NCBI GenBank assembly: GCA_963999645.1
Contig: CAXEUY010000004.1
Location: 1-64,000 of the forward strand
DNA length: 64,000 bases
Source: MedAcidi-G1 sp002294285
GTDB taxonomy: Bacteria > Actinomycetota > Acidimicrobiia > Acidimicrobiales > MedAcidi-G1
Direction: 5' to 3'
The position numbers and the translations under genes are program-made. Positions 8,350-17,213 of the stretch are shown piece after piece (position 1 is the first letter of the stretch; each line of letters opens with the position of its first letter). The notes under the pieces are model-generated. The model was not told the origin of the DNA. It made no database searches and saw only the letters and a program-made list of their open reading frames with translations.

Positions 8350-9702
8350 ATGGTGAATAATTCTCAATCTGAAAAAGAAACCATAAGCATGTCTGGTTAC
8401 TTTAATGAATACTCCCGTCAAGATTGGGAAGATTTAGCTTTAGAGACATTGTCAGGCAAGTCGATCGACTCTCTAAACGAAATTACTGATGACAAAATTG
8501 AAATAAAAGCAATTTACACTTCTGAAGATCAAAATTCTAAAGGCTCTACTGGAGTTGCTGATGTAACTCCTTTTACAAGAGGAGTCAAAAGAAGTGGTTA
8601 TGAAACTGGGACTTGGGATATAAGAGCTTTAATTGATGAACCAACTATTGAATCAGCTAATGCAGCAGCGTTGAATGAACTTATAAATGGGTCCACCTCA
8701 TTATTTTTAGATCCTGAAAAAATTGGAATTTCCTCGATTGCCGATTTAGATCACACTCTTAAAGATGTTTTTTTGAATATGACCAGTGTTTGGTTCAAGC
8801 CTAGTTTCAACTCCTCACACAAATCTGGCTCGACCGAGGTCGCGAAATGGATGATCGAATTATGGGACCAACGCGGTATAGGAGATTCTGAACGTCGCGG
8901 TGGATTAGGAATAGATCCAATAGGACTATCTATACAAAATGAAATTGGAAGCATGCCTGACAGCGATCTGTCAGAGGTTCCTGATTTAATTCACAAAAGC
9001 GGGCTTGCGAAGGTCATAAATATCGACAGCAGTTTTTTTCCAGAACGTAACGGATCAACTTCTGCAGAACTCGCATATTCGTTATCTTTGGCAGTTTTCT
9101 ATTTACGGAAACTCGAAGAAAAAGATTTAGAAATTGAAACGATTACAAAAAACATGTACTTCACCTACTCTTCAAGCAGTGATCAGTTCATGACTATCGC
9201 AAAATTCCGAGCAGCAAGAAGATTGTGGGCGCAGATAACAAAAGAATGCGGATGTTCATCTGAAAATCAGACACAAAGTCAACACGCTGTTACATCCACT
9301 AATGCAATGGGTGATAAAGATCCTTGGTTCAACGCATTTAATGCGACCGTTGCTGCATTTGCTGCTGGTATTGGTGGAGCGGAAGCAATTACCGTAGTCC
9401 CGTTTCCTTTCTCAGATGAAATTTCCGGAGGAGAATCGGAAAGGCGTATGGCACGAAACGCCCAACTTCTACTAGCGGAGGAGAGTCATATAGGTAGAGT
9501 TATCGATCCTGCTGGTGGATCTTGGTTTGTTGAGCAACTTACTGAACGTTTAGCTCAAAAATCGTGGGAAATTTTCCAACAGATTGAATTTTCAGGAGGC
9601 ATTGAGGAAGTTCTTAATAAAGACGGAGACACATTTAAGGAACTGTTAGGAACTCTTTCTTTGGGAAGTTCCAACGAAGGGGAAGAGGAAGATCGTGACT
9701 AA
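8350..9702 (+). CDS. mutA: Methylmalonyl-CoA mutase small subunit
   Basis: The 450-residue non-catalytic subunit of heterodimeric methylmalonyl-CoA mutase, which interconverts succinyl-CoA and methylmalonyl-CoA. It is recognisable by VTPFTRGVKRSGYETGTWDIR, the barrel segment FRAARRLWAQI, STNAMGDKDPWFNAFNATVAAFAAGIGGA and RVIDPAGGSWFVEQLTERLA. The usual small subunit is around 600 residues with a degenerate B12-binding-like domain at the C-terminus; that domain is absent here. The gene overlaps the large-subunit gene by 8 nt, indicating translational coupling. Function in the complex is inferred from family and context. Confidence 0.9.
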   Translation: MVNNSQSEKETISMSGYFNEYSRQDWEDLALETLSGKSIDSLNEITDDKIEIKAIYTSEDQNSKGSTGVADVTPFTRGVKRSGYETGTWDIRALIDEPTIESANAAALNELINGSTSLFLDPEKIGISSIADLDHTLKDVFLNMTSVWFKPSFNSSHKSGSTEVAKWMIELWDQRGIGDSERRGGLGIDPIGLSIQNEIGSMPDSDLSEVPDLIHKSGLAKVINIDSSFFPERNGSTSAELAYSLSLAVFYLRKLEEKDLEIETITKNMYFTYSSSSDQFMTIAKFRAARRLWAQITKECGCSSENQTQSQHAVTSTNAMGDKDPWFNAFNATVAAFAAGIGGAEAITVVPFPFSDEISGGESERRMARNAQLLLAEESHIGRVIDPAGGSWFVEQLTERLAQKSWEIFQQIEFSGGIEEVLNKDGDTFKELLGTLSLGSSNEGEEEDRD

Positions 9703-11851
9703 AGTTCCTAATTTTTCTAAAATTGAATTAGATCAAACTACTGGAATGAGTGGCAAAGAAATGGATCAACCCGCTTCTCTGGACGTAGAACAACGTAACG
9801 GTCAGTCATGGGAAACAGCAGAGAAAATATCAATCAATGACTATTACACCCATAAGGACACAGAAAACTTAGATTTCTTGAATGGATGGCCAGGCTTAGC
9901 CCCTTTTTTGAGAGGCCCTCATGCAACAATGTACAAAACAAGGCCATGGACTATCAGACAGTATGGTGGATTCTCAACGGCAGAAGAATCAAATGCTTTT
10001 TACCGTAGAAATCTTGAAGATGGTCAAAGAGGAATTTCTGTTGCGTTTGACCTAGCCACTCATCGCGGATACGACAGTGATCATCCTCGAGTAACAGGTG
10101 ATGTGGGCATGGCTGGAGTCGCAATTGATTCTATTTTGGACATGCAAAAACTATTTGACGGTATCCCACTCGACAAAATGAGTGTTTCAATGACTATGAA
10201 TGGCGCTGTATTACCAATAATGGCTTTATATATAGTCGCGGCTGAAGAGCAGGGAGTGCCAGCAAAAGCTTTAACCGGCACAATCCAAAATGACATTCTC
10301 AAAGAATTTATGGTTCGAAACACCTACATATACCCACCAGAACCATCGATGAGAATAATTTCTGACATCTTTTCATATACAAGTTCAGAAATGCCTAGAT
10401 TCAACAGCATTTCTGTTTCCGGATATCACATGCAAGAAGCTGGAGCAACGGCAGATTTAGAACTGGCTTACACTTTGGCAGACGGAATCGAATATGTAAG
10501 GGCAGGTTTAAAAGCAGGTTTAGATGTAGATTCATTTTCTCCAAGAATAAGTTTTTTCTGGGGAATCGGAATGAATTTTTTCATGGAAGTAGCAAAAATG
10601 AGAGCAGCTCGCCTTATTTGGGCAAGATTGATGTCACAGTTCCAACCAAAAGATGAGCGTTCTCTATCACTTAGAACACATTGCCAGACATCGGGTTGGA
10701 GCCTTACAGCCCAAGACCCATATAACAATGTGATTAGGACCTGCATAGAAGCCATGGCTGCGACCCAAGGTCACACTCAATCACTTCATACGAATTCTTT
10801 CGACGAAGCTTTAGCTTTACCGACAGATTTTTCGGCAAAAATTGCTCGTGATACACAAGTATTTCTTCAGGAAGAAACCGATTCATGCAGAGTTATAGAT
10901 CCTTGGGGTGGAAGTTACTACTTAGAACGACTTACTAATGATCTCGCAGTTAAGGCAATGGAACACATTAGTGAGATCGAAAATTCAGGCGGAATGGCAA
11001 AAGCGATAGAAGCTGGAATTCCAAAATTACGCATTGAGGAAGCAGCTGCAAGAACTCAAGCTCGTATTGATTCTGGACAGCAGTCAGTCATAGGAGTAAA
11101 CAGGTATCACCCTGAGAATGAGTCAGTGGTGAATGTTCTCAGAGTCGACAACGCTGAAGTTAGATCATCACAAATTGCTCAGCTTGAAGAATTAAAAGCC
11201 ACACGTGATCAAAAACAGTGTCAAATCGCTCTTGATGAGTTAACAAAAGCTGCAGAAAAAAATGAAAACTTATTAGCTGCATCTGTGAAAGCTGCCCGAG
11301 CGCGAGCTACGGTCGGTGAAATAAGTGAAGCGCTTGAAAAGATTTTTGGACGCCATAGAGCGGAGGTACGAACAATTTCAGGAGTGTTTAGTAGCGAAGT
11401 GGGAGACAGCGAAGCGGTCAAGACTGTAAGAGAGCGGGCAAATAAATTTGAATCCGATTTTGGCAGAAGACCTAGGATTCTTGTTGCAAAAATCGGTCAA
11501 GATGGCCACGACCGGGGACAAAAAGTCATAGCAACTGCTTTTGCTGACTTGGGTTTTGATGTTGATATTGGTCCATTGTTTGCAACACCGGAAGAGACAG
11601 CAATGCAAGCAGTTGAAAATGATGTCCACGTTGTAGGTGTGAGCTCCTTAGCGGCAGGCCACTTAACTCTTATTCCACAGTTGAAAAAAGAGCTTGAAAG
11701 TCTGGGACGAAGTGACATAGCCATTGTCGTAGGTGGCGTTATTCCACCTAATGACTTTGATGAACTCAAAAACGCTGGAGTCACAGCGATATTTCCCTCT
11801 GGGACAGTCATCGCCGAAGCAGCTGTTGAACTTTTAGAGAAACTGTCGTGA
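9695..11851 (+). CDS. mutB: Methylmalonyl-CoA mutase large (catalytic) subunit
   Basis: A 718-residue adenosylcobalamin-dependent mutase, near the usual family length of about 730. The substrate-binding barrel is marked by TMYKTRPWTIRQYGGFSTAE, YRRNLEDGQRGISVAFDLAT and RTHCQTSGWSLTAQDPYNN. The C-terminal B12-binding domain carries the base-off histidine in GQDGHDRGQKVIATAFADLG (DxHxxG). Starts at GTG 9695, overlapping mutA, and its last four bases overlap the MeaB start. The enzyme links propionyl-CoA, odd-chain fatty acid and branched-chain amino acid breakdown to the TCA cycle. No epimerase or propionyl-CoA carboxylase gene lies in this window. Confidence 0.97.
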   Translation: MTKVPNFSKIELDQTTGMSGKEMDQPASLDVEQRNGQSWETAEKISINDYYTHKDTENLDFLNGWPGLAPFLRGPHATMYKTRPWTIRQYGGFSTAEESNAFYRRNLEDGQRGISVAFDLATHRGYDSDHPRVTGDVGMAGVAIDSILDMQKLFDGIPLDKMSVSMTMNGAVLPIMALYIVAAEEQGVPAKALTGTIQNDILKEFMVRNTYIYPPEPSMRIISDIFSYTSSEMPRFNSISVSGYHMQEAGATADLELAYTLADGIEYVRAGLKAGLDVDSFSPRISFFWGIGMNFFMEVAKMRAARLIWARLMSQFQPKDERSLSLRTHCQTSGWSLTAQDPYNNVIRTCIEAMAATQGHTQSLHTNSFDEALALPTDFSAKIARDTQVFLQEETDSCRVIDPWGGSYYLERLTNDLAVKAMEHISEIENSGGMAKAIEAGIPKLRIEEAAARTQARIDSGQQSVIGVNRYHPENESVVNVLRVDNAEVRSSQIAQLEELKATRDQKQCQIALDELTKAAEKNENLLAASVKAARARATVGEISEALEKIFGRHRAEVRTISGVFSSEVGDSEAVKTVRERANKFESDFGRRPRILVAKIGQDGHDRGQKVIATAFADLGFDVDIGPLFATPEETAMQAVENDVHVVGVSSLAAGHLTLIPQLKKELESLGRSDIAIVVGGVIPPNDFDELKNAGVTAIFPSGTVIAEAAVELLEKLS

Positions 11852-12831
11852 CAGTCGACCTAGAAACATTGGTTCAAGGAGTTCTATCAGGTGATCGTAC
11901 TTCACTTGGAAAGGCACTTACTCTTGTCGAGTCAAACAGGATTGAAGATCGAGAATTAGTTGAAGAACTACAAGCCCAGCTCTCACCAAAAACAGGTAAT
12001 GCTCACAGAATTGGAATCACTGGGGTCCCAGGTGTAGGTAAAAGTACATTTATTGAAGCGATGGGTATAAAACTCATTGAGTCGGGTCATAAAGTTGCAG
12101 TTCTAGCTGTCGATCCCACAAGCACAGTTAGCGGTGGAAGTATTTTAGGTGACAAAACAAGAATGACGCGTCTCGCGAATGACCCAGATGCCTTTGTACG
12201 CCCTTCACCCAGTTCAGGAACCTTAGGCGGGGTAACTAGAACGACACGAGAGTCTATGGCTGTGCTCGAAGCTGCTGGCTATGACGTGATGATGGTGGAG
12301 ACTGTAGGAATAGGTCAATCTGAAACAGTAGTAGCCGAGATGGTGGATATTTTTCTGATTTTGATGCTTCCAGGAGCAGGCGACGAGCTTCAGGGAATTA
12401 AAAAAGGAGTACTGGAACTGGCAGACATGATCGCTGTAAATAAAACAGATGGAGAAAATGAAGCAAAAGCTTTCGAGGCTGCAAAAGACTACATTTCTGC
12501 ACTGAGACTTACGCAACCAATGAATCATGGTTGGACACCCCCGGTAGTCAATTGCAGTTCTCTGACCGGGAAAGGTCTTGATGAAGTATGGGAAAAAATT
12601 AAGGACCACAGAGAAATTCTCGAATCAAACGGTGAATGGGAAAAGCGCAGAAAAGATCAGAAATTAAAGTGGATGTGGTCAATAGTTGAAGCAAGATTGT
12701 TTGCAGACTTACATGACAACCCTGCTATAGCAGAGCAGATTCCTGAGTTAGAGAAAACAGTTCTAGAGGGCAAAATTAGTGCTACATCTGCGGCAGAAAG
12801 ACTCCTTGAGGTTTTCAAGGAAAATACTTAA
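11848..12831 (+). CDS. meaB: MeaB/ArgK-type GTPase chaperone of methylmalonyl-CoA mutase
   Basis: A 327-residue G3E-family P-loop GTPase that protects and reloads the B12 cofactor of methylmalonyl-CoA mutase. The P-loop is GITGVPGVGKST, switch regions are in VLAVDPTSTVSGGSILGDKTRM and VETVGIGQSE, and the base-recognition motif is NKTDGEN. Starts at GTG 11848 inside the mutB stop region (GTGA overlap), the standard partner arrangement. Older annotations of this family as an arginine/ornithine transport ATPase are superseded. The gene is last in the three-gene operon; the next gene has its own predicted promoter. Confidence 0.95.
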   Translation: MTVDLETLVQGVLSGDRTSLGKALTLVESNRIEDRELVEELQAQLSPKTGNAHRIGITGVPGVGKSTFIEAMGIKLIESGHKVAVLAVDPTSTVSGGSILGDKTRMTRLANDPDAFVRPSPSSGTLGGVTRTTRESMAVLEAAGYDVMMVETVGIGQSETVVAEMVDIFLILMLPGAGDELQGIKKGVLELADMIAVNKTDGENEAKAFEAAKDYISALRLTQPMNHGWTPPVVNCSSLTGKGLDEVWEKIKDHREILESNGEWEKRRKDQKLKWMWSIVEARLFADLHDNPAIAEQIPELEKTVLEGKISATSAAERLLEVFKENT

Positions 12832-12876
12832 CGTAATTCAAAGTAACCCGAATTTCACCAAAAGAGATTAGGCCAT

Positions 12877-12882
12877 TAGTGT
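12877..12882 (+). promoter_or_regulatory. Leaderless -10 element of the first PhoX-like gene
   Basis: TAGTGT is followed by 6 nt and the ATG at 12889. Confidence 0.5.
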
Positions 12883-12888
12883 TATTCC

Positions 12889-14481
12889 ATGGATCGACGT
12901 CAATTTCTTAGAAGCGGACTTATAGGTGCAGCAGGAGTTGGAATGCTGTCAACATTAGATATGGCCACAGCATCTGCTGCAGAGCCAGGAATAGGTCCCT
13001 ACGGCTCTATAGAAGGAATACAACCAGACGACAACGGGATCATTCTCCCAGAAGGATTCACTTCCCGTGTGATTGCCACTTCTGGTGATCTCGTAGAAAA
13101 TACAACTCACCAATGGCACATCTTTCCTGATGGTGCATCAACATTTCCCGATGGAGATGGAGGATGGTATTACGTTTGTAACAGTGAAGTTTTCAATTTT
13201 ATGACAGGTTTTGAAGGACATGGAGGAGTCTCTTCGATACATTTCAACAAAGATGCTGAAATAATTGATGCTTTCCCAATTTTAGAAGGCAGCCACTCAA
13301 ACTGTGCTGGAGGTCCGACTCCTTGGGGCACATGGCTTTCGTGCGAAGAAGGCTTTTTCCCTCCTTTATGGGGCAAAGTTTGGGAATGTGACCCAACAGG
13401 ACAAAATGCGGCTATCTCAAGAGATGCTTTGGGATATTTTGCACATGAGGCAGTGGCGGTGGATCCTGTAGACGAAAAACTGTATTTAACTCAAGACAAA
13501 AATAACGGATTGCTCTACAGGTTTACACCAGATTCATACCCTGATCTCTCAAGTGGACTTCTTGAAGCGATGATTGTCTCAGATAACGGAGATGTGTCAT
13601 GGGGAGAAATAGCTGACCCAACAGGTGCTTCCACGCCTACCGAAGAACAATTGTCTGGGGCGTTTATCACAGATGGGGGTGAAGGTATCTGGTATCACAA
13701 TGGGTGGATTTGGTTTGCTACGAAAGGAAACAACCGAATTCACAGTGTTGATTTGAGAAACCAGAGGTATGAATTGATATGGGACGGTATTGATGATCGT
13801 CAACCGCTGACCGGAGTAGATAATGTCACAGTAGAAGAGGGATCAGGTGACTTATTTGTAGCCGAAGACGGTGGCAACATGGAACTTGTAGTGATCAGCC
13901 CTGAAGGGGAAGTCGCACCATTTTGCCGCCTTGCTGATCCTTTGCATAGCGACTCTGAAATGACAGGGCCATGCTTCAATCCAAATCGAGATCGCCTATA
14001 TTTCAGCTCACAAAGAGGCCCATCAAATAAACAAGCAATTGAAATGGTCCCGGCATACACAGATGGTACTCATTACAACGCCGGAGTCACATATGAGATT
14101 TCTGGACCATTTAGAGGAAGATTCGTCCCACCGCCACCGACTACTACAACCACGACAACAACGTTGGCACCAACCACTACTACGACAGCGGCTCCGACTA
14201 CAACCACGACAGCTGCACCAACTACAACTACGACAGCTGCACCAACTACAACCACGACAGCGGCTCCGACTACAACCACGACAGCTGCACCAACTACAAC
14301 CACGACGGCCGCACCAACTACAACTCTGACAAAAGCAGCAGAAAAAGCAGCTCCCGCAAAAAGTGAAAGTGGAAGCAACGGAGGCCTTATAGGAGGGGTT
14401 TCAGCAGCAGTTGCTGCAATAATCGCAGTAGCTGTAGCAGTTCGAAGAAGAGCAACAAAAGACGAAAACATCACCGAGTGA
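12889..14481 (+). CDS. PhoX/DUF839-family Tat-exported protein with Thr-rich stalk
   Basis: A 530-residue surface protein. MDRRQFLRSG followed by a hydrophobic stretch and ASA is a twin-arginine signal peptide. The body (about 35-410) is a DUF839 beta-propeller, the fold of PhoX alkaline phosphatases. It keeps the likely metal-site residues WLSCEE (C152, E153), HE (H186-E187) and LTQD (D203). Next comes a threonine-rich linker built of APTTTTTA units, then a membrane segment (about 500-520) ending in RRR and a short cytoplasmic tail. It is therefore probably membrane-anchored outside the cell. PhoX enzymes use calcium and iron; phosphatase activity here is inferred, since the family includes uncharacterised members. 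A paralogue follows directly. Confidence 0.82.
   Translation: MDRRQFLRSGLIGAAGVGMLSTLDMATASAAEPGIGPYGSIEGIQPDDNGIILPEGFTSRVIATSGDLVENTTHQWHIFPDGASTFPDGDGGWYYVCNSEVFNFMTGFEGHGGVSSIHFNKDAEIIDAFPILEGSHSNCAGGPTPWGTWLSCEEGFFPPLWGKVWECDPTGQNAAISRDALGYFAHEAVAVDPVDEKLYLTQDKNNGLLYRFTPDSYPDLSSGLLEAMIVSDNGDVSWGEIADPTGASTPTEEQLSGAFITDGGEGIWYHNGWIWFATKGNNRIHSVDLRNQRYELIWDGIDDRQPLTGVDNVTVEEGSGDLFVAEDGGNMELVVISPEGEVAPFCRLADPLHSDSEMTGPCFNPNRDRLYFSSQRGPSNKQAIEMVPAYTDGTHYNAGVTYEISGPFRGRFVPPPPTTTTTTTTLAPTTTTTAAPTTTTTAAPTTTTTAAPTTTTTAAPTTTTTAAPTTTTTAAPTTTLTKAAEKAAPAKSESGSNGGLIGGVSAAVAAIIAVAVAVRRRATKDENITE
14140..14331 (+). repeat. 24-bp tandem repeat coding a threonine-rich stalk
   Basis: From 14167 to 14310 there are six full 24-bp units coding A-P-T-T-T-T-T-A, preceded by a run of eight Thr codons and followed by a degenerate unit. 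Units differ slightly at third positions. It is a coding low-complexity linker between the propeller and the membrane anchor. Confidence 0.9.
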
Positions 14482-14526
14482 ACTTCAAGTGACTAGGGTC
14501 GGTTCTGGACTTATCCGGGAGATCAA

Positions 14527-16074
14527 ATGGACCGACGTTCGTTTTTAAAGAGTGGCATATCTGGATTAGCTGGTATTGGGTTTTTCCTAGACGGAGAACC
14601 CTTAAGAGCTGCCACAGAAATGGGGCCATACGGATCTATCCAAGAAGTGGAACCTGATGAAAACGGTTTCTTATTGCCTGAAGGTTTCAAATCAAAAGTC
14701 GTAGCCGTTGGCGGTGATTTGATAAAAGGAACTGATTATCAATGGCACTTGTTTCCTTCTGGAGCAGGAACAATTCCTGATGGAAATAATGGCTGGTTCT
14801 TAGCTTCAAACAGTGAGGTAAGTAATTTCCTGACACCTGACGAGACATGGGGTGGTGCTTCCTCTATACACTTTGATAGCACTGGTTCAGTGATTGGAGC
14901 CCATCCGATTTTGGCGTGGAGCCATTCAAATTCTGGAGGAACTGCTACACCATGGGGCACCTGGTTGTCATGTGAGTCAGATCTTTTCAACGAAGGAAAG
15001 GTTTGGGAGTGCGATCCTCGAGGTGTCCAACTTCCCACGAAACTCGAAGGAATTGGTTCCCGAAATCATGGAGGGATAGCAATTGACCCTATTCGAAAAT
15101 GTTTGTATATCACCGAGAACCATAGAGAAGGACTTTTTTACAGATACAGCCCATCAAGATGGCCTGATCTAGTTGAAGGTTCACTCGAAGCAATGAAGTT
15201 GGAAAATGACAGAACTATCAGCTGGATTGAGGTACCTAATCCACTAGATTCATCAATCTTAAATAGAGAAAAAGTCAGTCAAGGAAAATTAATGCCGGGC
15301 GGTAGAGGTTGTTGGTATGAGAAAGATTTTGTTTATTTCTCAACCAGACTGGATAACCGCGTTCACGCTATAGATCTTTTGTCTAATCGATATGAGATTA
15401 TTTGGGATGGAGAAAACGGTAGACAACCTCTTACAGGTATCGATGATCTCACAGTCGATCCTTTAACAGGTGATGTTTTTGTAGCTGAGACTAACGGAAA
15501 TATGGAATTAGTTGTAATAAGTCCTGAAGGTTCAGTTTCACCTTTCTGCCGAATTGTTGATCCAAGACATGAGTTTTCAGCACTAACAGGTCCCTGTTTT
15601 GACCCTTATAGAAATCGTCTTTATATAAGTTCACAAAGAGGTGAAGGCAGCAGGTTGGTTCGTGATGTTATTCCAGCAATTAATTGGGGTTCAGGGTCTT
15701 ATGGCAGCCGTACTGGCGTAACTTATGAAATTTCTGGTCCTTTTCGCACTATAGAGAAATTTGACACGCAGAGTGAAGTAGAAGTTGGTACTCCCAGTGC
15801 TGCGACTGCAACTTCATCGCATAATTCAGGAAATGAAGAATACGAGAAAAGCGTTTCACCTGTTGTATCAACAACCGAAGTTGCTGCAACTACAAGCACT
15901 TTAAAACTTTCAGCAAGTAAGACTAAGGAAGAAAACTCTATACAGACGCGAGATTCAGAAGGGTCTAATTCTTCGATACTTTTAGGTTCTATTCTTGGTG
16001 CAGTTTTTTTCCTAGGAGCTGGTGCTGTCGCACTTAGACGTCGTTCTCCAAAATCAGATGAGGCCCCCTCCTAA
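14527..16074 (+). CDS. Second PhoX/DUF839-family Tat-exported paralogue
   Basis: A 515-residue paralogue of the preceding protein. MDRRSFLKSG is the Tat signal; the DUF839 propeller spans about 30-405; a Ser/Thr-rich linker without exact repeats precedes a C-terminal membrane segment ending in RRR. Compared with the first copy, several likely metal ligands are changed: CEE becomes CES (C149-E150-S151), HE becomes HG (H181-G182), and the acidic residue of TQD becomes TEN (N198). It may have lost phosphatase activity or bind a different ligand. A GGGAG ribosome binding site lies 7 nt before the ATG, so unlike the first gene it is leadered or translated from a shared mRNA. The stop codon lies inside a terminator hairpin. 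Confidence 0.8.
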   Translation: MDRRSFLKSGISGLAGIGFFLDGEPLRAATEMGPYGSIQEVEPDENGFLLPEGFKSKVVAVGGDLIKGTDYQWHLFPSGAGTIPDGNNGWFLASNSEVSNFLTPDETWGGASSIHFDSTGSVIGAHPILAWSHSNSGGTATPWGTWLSCESDLFNEGKVWECDPRGVQLPTKLEGIGSRNHGGIAIDPIRKCLYITENHREGLFYRYSPSRWPDLVEGSLEAMKLENDRTISWIEVPNPLDSSILNREKVSQGKLMPGGRGCWYEKDFVYFSTRLDNRVHAIDLLSNRYEIIWDGENGRQPLTGIDDLTVDPLTGDVFVAETNGNMELVVISPEGSVSPFCRIVDPRHEFSALTGPCFDPYRNRLYISSQRGEGSRLVRDVIPAINWGSGSYGSRTGVTYEISGPFRTIEKFDTQSEVEVGTPSAATATSSHNSGNEEYEKSVSPVVSTTEVAATTSTLKLSASKTKEENSIQTRDSEGSNSSILLGSILGAVFFLGAGAVALRRRSPKSDEAPS

Positions 16075-16110
16075 AAGGGGACCTCATCTACGTCCGATTG
16101 GGGAATCGGA
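16056..16110. terminator. Double hairpin terminator between convergent genes
   Basis: AGATGAGG (16056-16063) pairs with CCTCATCT (16082-16089), with an inner CCCC/GGGG helix around a loop that contains the TAA stop of the second PhoX-like gene. A second perfect hairpin TCCGATT-GGGG-AATCGGA covers 16093-16110, followed by eight G residues (16111-16118). It lies between convergent genes and probably ends transcription from at least one side, although a clear T-tract is missing on the plus strand. Confidence 0.65.
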
Positions 16111-16127
16111 GGGGGGGGAGGAATGAT

Positions 16128-17213
16128 CTAAAATTCTTCGTCCATGGAAAACTCACCGTCAACGCCAGTTTGATAAGCGGTTACTGTCTTCTCGAAAAAA
16201 TTAGTTAGTTCAGAAACATCTTGCAGGTCCATGAAACCGAAGGGGTTTTTCGCACCATATATTGGCTCTATACCGAATCTTGCTAGACGCTGATCTGCTA
16301 CACATTTTAGGTACTCATGAGTATCAGCGAGTGACATACCGTTAACTCCTTGACCACCTAATAGGTCTTCAGCGAATTGATACTCACATTCAACTGCCTC
16401 TTCAATCATTTCTACTATTCGACTTTTGAAGCTTTCATCAAAGAGCTCTGGCTGTTCTTCCCTAACGGTATCTACAACAGCAAAAGCGAAATTCATATGG
16501 CAACTTTCGTCTCTGAAAACCCAGTTTGTGCCGGAACCCAATCCATCTAGTAGTCCTTGGTCACGCAAAAAGTAAACATAAGCAAAGGCTCCAAAAAAGA
16601 ACAATCCTTCTATGCAAGAAGCAAAGCAAATTAAATTCATTAAAAAATCTTTGCGTTTCTCACTTGTGTCAAGAACGTCAAGGTCATCAACAGACCCCAT
16701 CCACTTAAAGCAGAAGTCGGCTTTTTTTCGAATCGAAGGGATGTTATGTATAGCTGCAAAAGCTTCTTCTCTTTCATCTTGATCAGGTATGTAATTGTCA
16801 AGAAGCGTGAGATAGAACTGTACATGTAAAGCTTCTTCATATAGTTGGCGTGACAAATACATTCGCGCTTCAGGAGCGTTTATATGTTTATAAAGATTAA
16901 GAACAAGATTGTTTGCGACTATTGAATCACCTGTTGCAAAGAAAGCTACAAGTCTTTTTACTAAATGTATATGTGCAGAATCCATTTTTCCGCTGCGTAA
17001 GTCATTGAGGTCGGTAGTGAAATCAATTTCGTCCACAGTCCAAGTGTTTTTAATTCCGTCTTGATACATCTCATAGAAATAGGGGTAACGCATAGGCCTG
17101 AGAGTTAGATCAAAGCCAGGGTCTAAAATATTGTTAGGCCGTTTTGTTGGAGATGAATGAGGTTCATCTATCGGAGCAGCAGATGGTTCAGGAAAGACTT
17201 CGGAGAGTGCCAT
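16128..17213 (-). CDS. nrdB: Ribonucleotide reductase class I small (radical) subunit
   Basis: A 361-residue di-metal carboxylate protein that holds the radical cofactor for ribonucleotide reduction. Ligands visible are D96 in FFATGDSIVANN, E127 and H130 in YEEALHVQFY, the Glu in CIEGLFFFGAF, and E and H in RDESCHMNFAF. Y134 stands where the E. coli R2 radical tyrosine Y122 stands (H+4). The surrounding sequence (NNLVLNLYKH, PEARMYL, LEPIYxAKNPFxxM-like end) is closer to the Chlamydia-type R2 proteins, which have Glu and Phe at the D96 and Y134 positions. This copy therefore looks like a tyrosyl-radical enzyme on that backbone. It directly abuts nrdA (0 nt gap). Confidence 0.95.
   Translation of the reverse strand: MALSEVFPEPSAAPIDEPHSSPTKRPNNILDPGFDLTLRPMRYPYFYEMYQDGIKNTWTVDEIDFTTDLNDLRSGKMDSAHIHLVKRLVAFFATGDSIVANNLVLNLYKHINAPEARMYLSRQLYEEALHVQFYLTLLDNYIPDQDEREEAFAAIHNIPSIRKKADFCFKWMGSVDDLDVLDTSEKRKDFLMNLICFASCIEGLFFFGAFAYVYFLRDQGLLDGLGSGTNWVFRDESCHMNFAFAVVDTVREEQPELFDESFKSRIVEMIEEAVECEYQFAEDLLGGQGVNGMSLADTHEYLKCVADQRLARFGIEPIYGAKNPFGFMDLQDVSELTNFFEKTVTAYQTGVDGEFSMDEEF

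Noticed and set aside
14073..14474. Minus-strand reading frame rich in Val/Gly opposite the Thr stalk
   Set aside because: It is the reverse reading of the ACN-rich repeat, has no ribosome binding site and no family pattern.
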